Under the pieces are notes generated by a model. It was not told the DNA's origin. It searched no databases and saw nothing but the letters and a program-made list of their open reading frames with translations. A stretch of DNA of 13,174 nt from Blautia sp. AF19-10LB (GTDB lineage: Bacteria; Bacillota; Clostridia; Lachnospirales; Lachnospiraceae), in assembly GCF_003461245.1 (NCBI RefSeq), contig NZ_QTWS01000056.1, positions 1-13,174 on the forward strand, read 5' to 3'. Position 1 is the first letter of the stretch; each line of letters opens with the position of its first letter. The position numbers and the translations under genes are program-made. Positions 8,043-13,174 of this stretch are shown piece by piece.

Positions 8043-9638
8043 TTAACTCATATTCCACTTTTCGATAATGCAGCTATGCTGTTTTGTTTTCTTATCATAA
8101 TCAATTCCTGCCAGAAGCAGATTTCCATGATAATCTTTTAGTGCCTCTATATATTGCTTGTCCTTAATCTGCTGAATTGCACCTTCTGCACTTTTGTTCC
8201 ATTTCAATTCGATTACAACAGCTGGTTTATCCATATGGATCTCTCTGGGTATGAAACAGATATCTGCAAATCCTTTACCACCCGGCAATTCTCTGATTAC
8301 TGTATAATATTCTCTTGCAAAATAGAATGCCAGGTTAATTGTACAGCTCAATGAATTTTCATCATTATAGGTTAATATCGAAACCTCTTTATGTGCCTGT
8401 TCGATTCCCTTTGCTACTTTTTCGGAATCCATTTGCCACAGTGCTTCCAGTAATTCTCTGGATGTCTGTACGGAACGAATCACTTCCGTCCAGTCCATCG
8501 TGCTGATTGCATTCACATATTCCTGGGATACTTCCCTGTTCGGGATTTCTACAGTTTCCTTTTCATTATCATAAGTCAGATATCCCAGGTGAACCAGTAA
8601 TGTCAGCACATCATCTTTTGTCGCAAAAGTTGTCATATCGTTACTGAATGTTCCTGTATTGATTCTTATATTACTTCCCGCCAGCATCTGAACAATTGCA
8701 TCTTTTAACCCATCCATATTCATTTGAATGTATACTTTCAGAGCTTCGTAAGTCTCTGTCTGATTCCAGTATGTTCCGAACTTTCTCTTCTGCATTGCTT
8801 CTACTACAGATTTGGGGCTATACATGGAATAAACTTTTCTAGTCCCACCTTCATGCGAAATCAGATGATAGCCATTATACCATGCTCTCGCCTCTTCAAA
8901 GTTCATTTCGTATTTTTCACATAATTTCTGAACTTCTGTCTCTGTAAATCCAAAATATTCTGCAAGATTTCCCGGATCTGTCATTGAATACTCTGTAAAC
9001 ATATTAAGAGCTGAATGTGAGCCATATTTTTTTATTGGAAGAATCCCTGTCATATAGGCCAACGCAACATACTCTTTGTCTTTAAGCCAGAATCTAAGAA
9101 AATCAAGATATTTTTTCTGTGCCTCCTGGTCCTGCTGATATTCACGAAACAGGCAGTCCCACTCATCAATCAAAATCACAAATGGATGCTTCGTGTAACT
9201 ATAGACATCCTTCATAACCTGAACCAGATTTTTTTCATCACGAAATCGAACTTGCCCATATTGCTCTTTCAGATCAAAAATCAGATATTCATTCAGCATT
9301 TTCAGCATATGCTCAATATCATTTGTTGCACTGAGAAATTCCTGCATATTGATTTTCAGAACATCATATTGATTCAAATGTTTTTCATAATCTTTGGTAC
9401 TTTTGATCTTCAGACTCTGAAACAATTCTTTTGTATTAACACTTCTGTCATAATAAGCAGCCAGCATATCCACACCCATAGATTTTCCAAATCTTCTTGG
9501 TCTGCTTACACACATATATCTCTGAAGTGTCCGCACACAGTGGTTTGTTTTTTCTATCAAGCCGCTCTTATCAACAAAAATCTGTGATCTCAATGCCATC
9601 TCAAAAAGACCGCTTCCAGGGTTCAAATAACTACCCAT
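8043..9638 (-). CDS. AAA-ATPase-like protein with C-terminal PD-(D/E)XK nuclease-like domain
   Basis: The product is 531 residues, full length for the family joining an AAA-ATPase_like domain to a DUF1703/PDDEXK_9-type domain. A divergent Walker A is SRPRRFGKSM (45-54, with K52 and S53), and Walker B is VILIDEWD (154-161). The C-terminal part has a nuclease-like core: GFADI with D459, then VVIELKW with E477 and K479. All key acidic and lysine residues are present, so activity is possible. These proteins occur in many copies in gut Clostridia and Bacteroidetes; their function is not established, and a defence or mobile-element role is only a suggestion. GGAGG lies 9 nt upstream of the ATG, inside the end of the preceding helix-turn-helix gene, with a 4-nt gap between the genes. 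The two are surely co-transcribed. Confidence 0.9.
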   Translation of the reverse strand: MGSYLNPGSGLFEMALRSQIFVDKSGLIEKTNHCVRTLQRYMCVSRPRRFGKSMGVDMLAAYYDRSVNTKELFQSLKIKSTKDYEKHLNQYDVLKINMQEFLSATNDIEHMLKMLNEYLIFDLKEQYGQVRFRDEKNLVQVMKDVYSYTKHPFVILIDEWDCLFREYQQDQEAQKKYLDFLRFWLKDKEYVALAYMTGILPIKKYGSHSALNMFTEYSMTDPGNLAEYFGFTETEVQKLCEKYEMNFEEARAWYNGYHLISHEGGTRKVYSMYSPKSVVEAMQKRKFGTYWNQTETYEALKVYIQMNMDGLKDAIVQMLAGSNIRINTGTFSNDMTTFATKDDVLTLLVHLGYLTYDNEKETVEIPNREVSQEYVNAISTMDWTEVIRSVQTSRELLEALWQMDSEKVAKGIEQAHKEVSILTYNDENSLSCTINLAFYFAREYYTVIRELPGGKGFADICFIPREIHMDKPAVVIELKWNKSAEGAIQQIKDKQYIEALKDYHGNLLLAGIDYDKKTKQHSCIIEKWNMS

Positions 9639-9642
9639 TCTT

Positions 9643-9852
9643 TCACTCCTCCCTCTCTCCCGGTACAGCTTCTTTTCCGAACATTGCCAGTGCCTGGTTT
9701 ACTTTGTCCAGACGCACAGTCTCTTTTCCCTGCTCCAGTTCTCTCACAAATCTGAGTCCCAGACCGGAACGCATCGCAAACTCTTCCTGTGTCAAACCTG
9801 CCTTTTTTCTTTCTTCTTTTATATACTTTCCAATTCTGTTCATATTAATCAT
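9643..9852 (-). CDS. HipB/Y4mF-type helix-turn-helix repressor
   Basis: A small cytoplasmic DNA-binding protein of 66-69 residues, almost entirely one Xre-type helix-turn-helix: IGKYIKEERKKAGLTQEEFA, then RSGLGLRFVRELEQGKETVR. The 'GLGLRFVRELEQGK' recognition helix and the ending 'VNQAL.MFGKEAVPG' are typical of the Y4mF/HipB antitoxin group, which normally precedes a HipA-type kinase. No hipA is present here; the next gene is the AAA/nuclease protein. The start is uncertain: ATGs at 9852 and 9843 both fit, with no clear ribosome site. The ATG at 9879 is unlikely because it would put an operator inside the coding region. It should repress its own operon through the three palindromes just upstream. 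Confidence 0.85.
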   Translation of the reverse strand: MINMNRIGKYIKEERKKAGLTQEEFAMRSGLGLRFVRELEQGKETVRLDKVNQALAMFGKEAVPGEREE

Positions 9853-9853
9853 G

Positions 9854-9873
9854 ATAATCCCGAGCGGGTATAA
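9854..9873. promoter_or_regulatory. Operator 1 of the HipB-like repressor
   Basis: The dyad ATAATCCCGAGCGGGTATAA has core CCCG-AG-CGGG. It abuts the likely start codon of the repressor gene, so occupancy would block transcription or initiation. The layout resembles HipB operators, which have inverted TATCC-type half-sites. It is the nearest of three copies. Confidence 0.75.
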
Positions 9874-9894
9874 ATTCAAGCTTTAATAGCAAAA

Positions 9895-9914
9895 ATAATC
9901 CCGAACAGGTATAA
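9895..9914. promoter_or_regulatory. Operator 2 of the HipB-like repressor
   Basis: The dyad ATAATCCCGAACAGGTATAA has core CCCG-AA-CAGG, one base off perfect symmetry. It differs from operator 1 at two positions. Its core starts 41 nt from that of operator 1 and 40 nt from that of operator 3. Confidence 0.75.
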
Positions 9915-9935
9915 TTTTATGTATTTCTTATAAAC

Positions 9936-9954
9936 TATCCCCGTTCGGGTATAA
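9936..9954. promoter_or_regulatory. Operator 3 of the HipB-like repressor
   Basis: The dyad TATCCCCGTTCGGGTATAA has the perfect core CCCG-TT-CGGG (9940-9949). It lies 11 nt after the stop of the cytidylate-kinase-like gene. No separate terminator is visible between the two operons. The promoter of the repressor gene should lie among the operators, but I could not fix its -35 and -10 boxes with confidence. Confidence 0.7.
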
Positions 9955-9965
9955 TACAATGTTAT

Positions 9966-10553
9966 TTACTTTACACACTCCATGATTATTTCTTCACACT
10001 TATCATATCCAAGCTGCGAACTGTTCAGGCACAGTGTATAATTACTGGCTTTTCCCCATCTCTGGTCTGTATAAAAGTTGTAATTTGTCATACGTCTTTT
10101 GTCTGTATCTGTCATCATCTTTACAGCATCCTGCTCACTGACATTATACAGCTGGCAGATCCTTTTCATTTTTTCCGGCATATTTCCATGTATAAAAACA
10201 TTCAGCACATCATCCCGGTCTTTTAAAATGAAATCTGCATTTCTTCCAATGATCACACATGGCTCTTTCTCTGCCAGTTCCAAAATAACTTTTCTCTGTA
10301 CCTCATATACCATATCTTCTACAGATTTTCCGGTAATATCACGTCCGGCAAGTGCATATGCCAAAATCCCCTTTTTCGGGGACAGCTCTGCACTTTCCTG
10401 AATATAATCTGGTGACAGACCGGACTCTTCTGCAATCTGATTGATGATATCTTTATCATAATAGGCAATCCCTAATTTCTTTGCTACCTCCTCACCAATA
10501 AAACGTCCACCGCTCCCGAATTCTCTGCTGATCGTAATGATTCTTTTTGCCAT
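9966..10553 (-). CDS. Cytidylate kinase-like family protein
   Basis: The product has 195 residues with an NMP-kinase-like P-loop fold (Cytidylate_kin2 type). The N-terminus is IITISREFGSGGRFIGEEVA: a glycine-rich loop GSGGR at 13-17, with arginine where classic Walker A has lysine. This is usual in the group. YYDKDII (31-37) and VIIGRNADFIL, then DKRRMTNYNFYT, are further family landmarks; the last is a lid-like segment. True CMP kinase activity is not shown for the group, so the nucleotide substrate is open. AGGAGG lies about 6 nt upstream of the ATG, 12 nt after the stop of the truncated MATE gene, so they form one transcript. This kinase-like gene commonly sits beside a MATE pump gene in Lachnospiraceae (family knowledge). 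Confidence 0.88.
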   Translation of the reverse strand: MAKRIITISREFGSGGRFIGEEVAKKLGIAYYDKDIINQIAEESGLSPDYIQESAELSPKKGILAYALAGRDITGKSVEDMVYEVQRKVILELAEKEPCVIIGRNADFILKDRDDVLNVFIHGNMPEKMKRICQLYNVSEQDAVKMMTDTDKRRMTNYNFYTDQRWGKASNYTLCLNSSQLGYDKCEEIIMECVK

Positions 10554-10565
10554 CTCTCTTCCTCC

Positions 10566-11093
10566 TTACTTGAGAACGTTTACTTTATTTTTTCTGATCC
10601 TCTTTAAAAATACATATCCTACCAGGCATGAAATTGCTTCTGTGATCGGAAATGCCCACCAGATCAGTGCAACGCCCATCTGACCGTTTCTGACAAATAT
10701 AGAAAAAATTCCTGCCAGCGGTAAGATAATCACAAACTGTCTCAAAAGAGAAATGATCAGTGATTCTATACCACCATCCAGAGCCTGGTAGATTCCCTGA
10801 TAAGCAACATTGATTCCTGCAAACAAAAAGCTGATGGAAATCACTCTCATTGCACTGATAAAATACGCTCTCGACTGTCCTGCGTTAAACAGTGTGGCAA
10901 ATGAAGCAGGGAAAATCTCTGTGACCGCAATGCCCAGAATCATTAATACGATCGTATAAATAAGCCCATATCTGATTCCATCCTGGATTCTTTTTTTGCT
11001 TCGCATTCCATAAGCGAACGCAATGATCGGGATCCCCATCTGGATCATTAGCTTATTCACTGGCATATCTTTCATCTTGTTACTTTCTGCCAT
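10566..11093 (-). pseudogene. Internally deleted MATE transporter (C-terminal part retained)
   Basis: The 175-codon frame is open, but a MATE protein needs about 450 residues. It starts like a whole one ([20 protein letters not shown]) and then jumps at about residue 21-24 (near 11022-11036) to [21 protein letters not shown]. In homologues that is the loop in the second half, after roughly two thirds of the protein. The remaining part has about four membrane segments (starting [36 protein letters not shown], and [11 protein letters not shown]). The N-terminal cavity and most ion-binding positions are gone, so transport is unlikely. The ribosome site AGGAGGAG upstream of the ATG and the long leader are intact. 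The reading frame stays open across the join, so a short membrane protein may still be made. Confidence 0.8.
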
Positions 11094-11121
11094 TTTGTTT
11101 CAACTCCTCCTTTTTCTGCAC

Positions 11122-11171
11122 AAAAAAATGTAGCTCTGTCATATAAGCTGGACTTACGCTGACAGGCTACA
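11122..11171 (-). ncRNA. Leader stem-loop B with U-run, upstream of the MATE ribosome site
   Basis: On the minus strand an outer stem TGTAGC.CTGTCA/TGACAGAGCTACA (one bulged base) carries an internal GCG, an inner 4-bp stem TAAG/CTTA and a pentaloop TCCAG. Seven T residues (11122-11128) follow. The apical part is the same as in stem-loop A, with a compensatory A-T to G-C change in the inner stem. It ends about 14 nt before the AGGAGGAG of the MATE gene. It can act as a terminator or attenuator. The trigger is unknown. Confidence 0.75.
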
Positions 11172-11204
11172 CACTTTTTCATGGCAAATATAAAATTGTA
11201 AAAT

Positions 11205-11252
11205 AAAAAACGAGTGGCAGGTAAACTGGATTTACGCTTACTTGCTACTCGT
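11205..11252 (-). ncRNA. Leader stem-loop A with U-run, at the predicted transcript start
   Basis: On the minus strand ACGAGTAGCAAG pairs with CCTGCCACTCGT (two G-T pairs). Inside are an internal segment ending GCG, an inner stem TAAA/TTTA and the loop TCCAG. A competing pairing (GTAA with TTAC) is possible. Six T residues (11205-11210) follow. By the promoter at 11261-11289 the RNA would begin only two or three bases before this stem. It could also serve as terminator of the CarD gene. Confidence 0.75.
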
Positions 11253-11260
11253 TTGTGATT

Positions 11261-11289
11261 ATTATATTTCCTGTTTTTCCAAAAGTCAA
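11261..11289 (-). promoter_or_regulatory. Consensus promoter of the twin-hairpin leader and MATE/kinase operon
   Basis: TTGACT (11284-11289), 17 nt, TATAAT (11261-11266): only one base departs from consensus. The predicted start near 11254 lies at the foot of stem-loop A. The leader before the MATE ATG at 11093 is then about 160 nt and consists of the two stem-loops plus a short linker. The -35 box begins about 24 nt after the CarD stop. Confidence 0.8.
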
Positions 11290-11312
11290 ACAGATTTTTT
11301 TCTGGATTTCTC

Positions 11313-11831
11313 TTACGCTTCCTGTCTGCCTTTGTTGATATACTCAATGATTGTTTCACAAACTTCCTCTTTCGGTTTTCCAAGAGCTACTCCAAGTTCC
11401 ATGTATAACAGGTTTTCTGCTATCTGAAAATATCTTGCATCTGTTGTTGTACATTTTTTCCCTTGTGCAAGTCTTTTCTTTTTCCGCTGATAAATCATTT
11501 TTATAATAGAAATTAATGCTTCCGGATCATTTGATTTTACTGTTGCTTTGTATTTTTGTTCCCGCATTTTTTCATTATCAATCCATGCTGTTGGAATTTC
11601 CGGGATCCGTTCAATCAACTTCCATGCTTCTTCTTTTGTCAGGCATAGCTTTAATATCGCATCTGAATTTGAAACAGGAACATAAAGTTTCCCTTTTTCA
11701 TCTTCTATAGATTTCATCAGATAATATAATTTGTTCTCTTTTTTGCCAGTCAGATCCAGAGATACAATGTCTTCTATTTTACACACACCTGTAACTGACT
11801 TACTGACGAAATCTCCAATCTCATATTTCAC
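11313..11831 (-). CDS. CarD/CdnL-family RNA polymerase-binding regulator
   Basis: The product has 172 residues. The N-terminal 60 form a CarD/TRCF-RID beta domain (YEIGDFVSKSVTGVCKIEDI, with DLTGKKENKLYYLMKSIEDEKGKLYVPV), which binds the RNA polymerase beta subunit. The rest is helical (ending CETIIEYINKG), as in CdnL-type proteins that stabilise open promoter complexes and in clostridial relatives. It starts with GTG at 11831; AAGGAG is placed 8 nt upstream and no ATG does better. It is the second gene of an operon with the 73-residue protein 30 nt before it. The gene may be terminated by stem-loop A, but the promoter of the next unit lies between. Confidence 0.88.
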   Translation of the reverse strand: MKYEIGDFVSKSVTGVCKIEDIVSLDLTGKKENKLYYLMKSIEDEKGKLYVPVSNSDAILKLCLTKEEAWKLIERIPEIPTAWIDNEKMREQKYKATVKSNDPEALISIIKMIYQRKKKRLAQGKKCTTTDARYFQIAENLLYMELGVALGKPKEEVCETIIEYINKGRQEA

Positions 11832-11861
11832 AAAATTCTCTCCTTACTATCCAAACAATTC

Positions 11862-12083
11862 CTACTCTGTAAATGTATAACGCACAAAAGATCCCTGATT
11901 ATCACCTGTTACGATCACAATGTCTCCTTCTCCGTTACGCACAGATTCCAGGACAGGAAATCTTCCATTCTCTTTTACATATGCTTCCGGGCTGGCTGCC
12001 TCGGCCTCGATCAAAGTTTTTTTGCTGTATTTCTCTCCTCCACAGGGATTTATTTCTTCGATAAAAATTTCATATTCATGCAT
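11862..12083 (-). CDS. Small conserved-looking hypothetical protein, 73 residues
   Basis: I do not recognise this with certainty. It is acidic and soluble, with no signal peptide or membrane segment: MHEYEIFIEEINPCGGEKYS, then a middle with KENGRFPVLESVRNGEGD, ending in strand-like FVRYTFTE. The alternation suggests a small beta-rich fold. It has one cysteine, beside a Gly pair (CGG). The start is well supported by AGGAGG 8 nt before the ATG. It leads the CarD operon from a consensus promoter at 12172-12200, with a terminator-like hairpin in its leader. Confidence 0.75.
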   Translation of the reverse strand: MHEYEIFIEEINPCGGEKYSKKTLIEAEAASPEAYVKENGRFPVLESVRNGEGDIVIVTGDNQGSFVRYTFTE

Positions 12084-12109
12084 ATAAGATTCCTCCTCTG
12101 GATTATTTT

Positions 12110-12160
12110 AAAAAAACAGACAACATACGTGTCATTTATCTTACACAAATACGCTGCCTG
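12110..12160 (-). terminator. Leader attenuator-like hairpin of the CarD operon
   Basis: On the minus strand CAGGCAGCGTAT (12149-12160) pairs with GTATGTTGTCTG (12117-12128), 12 pairs including four G-T. An inner GTGT/ACAC stem follows. Seven T residues (12110-12116) come right after. The hairpin is the form of an intrinsic terminator, but it lies between the predicted transcript start (near 12165) and the first gene (12083). It therefore ought to regulate or shorten the operon transcript. It is too far from the tannase remnant stop (12234), and on the wrong side of the promoter, to be mainly that gene's terminator. Confidence 0.65.
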
Positions 12161-12171
12161 CTGTTATTTTT

Positions 12172-12200
12172 ATTATAAAACTATTTTTATTTTATTTCAA
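12172..12200 (-). promoter_or_regulatory. Consensus promoter of the small-protein/CarD operon
   Basis: TTGAAA (12195-12200), 17 nt of A/T-only sequence but for one G, TATAAT (12172-12177). The predicted start is near 12165. The -35 box overlaps a short AT-rich palindrome at 12196-12213 (TTCAAAA/TTTTGAA), which could be an operator or a weak terminator of the hydrolase remnant. Confidence 0.75.
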
Positions 12201-12233
12201 AAGTGATTTTGAACAAAAAATATATGCCGTTTT

Positions 12234-13035
12234 TTAGTCATTATTACTATTGAATAATCCTTCCAGAGTTTCTTTCTCTTCCTGCAGTACTTTCAGTACA
12301 TACCTGTCAAAATGTCTTGCGTCCTGTGTTGTAGAGCCGAATTCGTAAGTTTCCTGACCGTAATCTATAACATCAAAACCTGGTGTCGCTTTGCTGGCTC
12401 CTTTGATTCTGTAGGAAGCAGCATCTGCCAGAGTAAAATTGACCTCTCCATCTTCATAAGATGCCCAGCTGCTGATATCTGTTCCTGTTGCTTCCGTGGC
12501 AGCTCCATTTTGTGTCTGGGTCTGCGCCTCTGCTTTCGTTGCTTCTGCTGCTCCTTCTACATATTTTCCATACATTTCGTCAATATAAAGTGCCAGCGAT
12601 TCTCCGAAAATCTCAGACGGAACGTGTCCACCATCCCACTGCCATTCGAGTTCTGCATCTGTTCCACTGTTAAGCCATGCAATCTGCATATTCATAGATG
12701 CAAACAGCGACATATCGCCTTCGGACGCACCCATTACTATTCTGGTCCATGTCGGACTTTCTGTATCTTCGGCTCCAATATAGTTGATTGGATTATATAA
12801 ATCTACAATATTATTTCCATATTTGTCGCCGTCCTCAATGGATTCGATATCGCTTTCATAAGACTCCAGCATTTCTTCATAACTACTGTAATTTGGCAAT
12901 ATTCAAAGTACTCTCAATCGTACTCTGATCCGTTTTAGTCTCCTGCGCCGCACTTACATTTCCAGCTCCATAAACTGTATTTCCCATGAGCATTGTTACT
13001 GCTGATATTACTGCGGTTATCTGCTTTCTTTTCAT
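12234..13035 (-). pseudogene. Secreted tannase-like alpha/beta hydrolase, internally deleted and frame-broken
   Basis: Two pieces of one gene are visible. The first (ATG at 13035, AGAGGA about 10 nt upstream) is a signal peptide MKRKQITAVISAVTMLMGNT and a short mature start, stopping at 12883. The second, open from about 12899 in another frame without a real start codon, is the end of a tannase-like hydrolase. It has LYNPINYIGAED, GASEGDMSLF with a likely triad Asp, and WDGGHVPSEIFGES with the likely triad His. An Ala/Thr/Glu-rich stretch and an 80-residue tail follow. The middle, including the nucleophile serine motif, is missing: several hundred codons by comparison with ordinary tannases (inference). 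The product cannot be active. Family name is moderately sure, loss of function very sure. Confidence 0.7.
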
Positions 13036-13099
13036 ATATTTAATGTCCTCTCTCGAATATTACGATCATTACTTTTTTACGGACACGATTATATGAAAA

Positions 13100-13174
13100 A
13101 AACCTTAGACTTCCCGTGACATGCTCCCACCACTTAAATCTTTGATTTTGAAGTGGGGGCTTCTTGCTCAATGG
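13100..13174 (-). mobile_element. Right end of an IS200/IS605-type element (partial)
   Basis: On the minus strand a right-end hairpin is present. CCCCCACTT (13151-13159) pairs with AAGTGGTGGG (13126-13135, one bulged T), and AAATC/GATTT continues the stem. AGCATGTCACGGGAAGTCTAAGG follows to about 13100. Such a hairpin, overlapping the end of a TnpB-like frame, is the hallmark of IS200/IS605 and IS1341-type right ends and forms the 3' part of the omega RNA. The exact border is not provable here. The rest of the element lies beyond the right edge. Confidence 0.65.
13134..13174 (-). CDS. C-terminal end of a TnpB-like RNA-guided nuclease (partial)
   Basis: Only twelve residues are in the window: IEQEAPTSKSKI followed by TAA. 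An 'EAPTS' tail overlapping the CCCCACTT right-end hairpin is usual for clostridial TnpB genes. The catalytic part lies outside, so intactness cannot be judged. Confidence 0.55.
   Translation of the reverse strand, partial: IEQEAPTSKSKI

Noticed and set aside
9854..9954. CRISPR-like array, because of three similar dyads at regular spacing
   Set aside because: The repeats are only about 20 nt, the intervals are 21-22 nt of AT-rich sequence, there are just three units and no cas genes. Position before a helix-turn-helix gene fits operators.
11122..11252. Assignment of the twin hairpins to guanidine-II (mini-ykkC), a plausible riboswitch for efflux genes
   Set aside because: That class has ACGR tetraloop-type apices. 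Here both apices are TCCAG on a TAAR/YTTA stem with an internal GCG, so the class does not fit.
11296..11325. A third GCGTAA...ATCCAG word at the end of the CarD gene, resembling the hairpin apex
   Set aside because: It has a 4-nt insertion, no flanking complementary stems, and falls across the CarD stop codon. It is probably coincidence, though a degenerate copy cannot be ruled out.
11072..11383. A 103-codon minus-strand frame over the twin hairpins, with a possible leader peptide starting MKKCVACQRKSSL
   Set aside because: There is no ribosome site before either start. It overlaps both the end of CarD and the start of the MATE gene. Its repeated 'RKSSL' words come simply from the repeated hairpin apex. 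Translational attenuation by such a peptide is possible but not supported.
12312..12800. A 162-codon plus-strand frame
   Set aside because: It is antisense to the tannase-like remnant, Cys- and Phe-rich, without a recognisable domain. The minus strand has the meaningful motifs.

Overview
The window looks like a chromosomal stretch from a gut Lachnospiraceae-type Firmicute. The base composition is low to moderate GC, Shine-Dalgarno sites are strong (GGAGG type), and promoters follow the TTGACA/TATAAT consensus. The gene families also fit: secreted GLUG-like repeat proteins, a substrate-binding protein paired with a hybrid kinase, a cytidylate-kinase-like protein next to a MATE gene, AAA-ATPase/PD-(D/E)XK proteins, and an IS200/IS605 end. 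Every gene I can support lies on the minus strand, so the region reads from right to left.

Layout from the left edge. Positions 1-156 carry no convincing gene, only two stem-loops. Positions 157-2370 encode a large secreted repeat protein. Positions 2516-5504 are a two-gene operon: a lipoprotein amino-acid-type binding protein, overlapping by 11 nt with a hybrid sensor histidine kinase, and closed by a strong terminator. Positions 5629-7414 are a marR-MATE efflux operon; its consensus promoter carries a 15-bp inverted repeat, the expected MarR autorepression arrangement. Positions 7523-7978 are a decayed unit (promoter, truncated flavin-binding PNPOx-like start, an unidentified C-terminal ORF, terminator). 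Positions 8043-9852 are a two-gene operon of a HipB/Y4mF-type repressor and an AAA-ATPase-like/PD-(D/E)XK nuclease-like protein, preceded by three near-identical palindromic operators spaced about 40 bp apart. Positions 9966-11093 hold a cytidylate-kinase-like gene and an internally deleted MATE gene. Their transcript begins with two tandem stem-loops that have different stems but the same apical structure. Positions 11313-12083 encode a CarD-family regulator and a small unknown protein, driven by a consensus promoter followed at once by a terminator-like hairpin. Positions 12234-13035 are a tannase-like secreted hydrolase wrecked by a deletion and frame change. The right edge (about 13100-13174) is the end of an IS200/IS605-type element with the last codons of a TnpB-like protein.

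Two themes stand out. First, regulation by RNA structure and operators: the twin-hairpin leader (11122-11252), the leader hairpin of the CarD operon (12110-12160), the triple operator (9854-9954) and the marR operator. Second, erosion: three genes between 7.6 and 13.0 kb have lost internal or terminal segments while keeping promoters and start regions. The best candidate for something undescribed is the repeated leader hairpin with compensatory changes in its inner stem. Next is the HipB-like repressor coupled to an AAA/nuclease protein instead of a HipA kinase.
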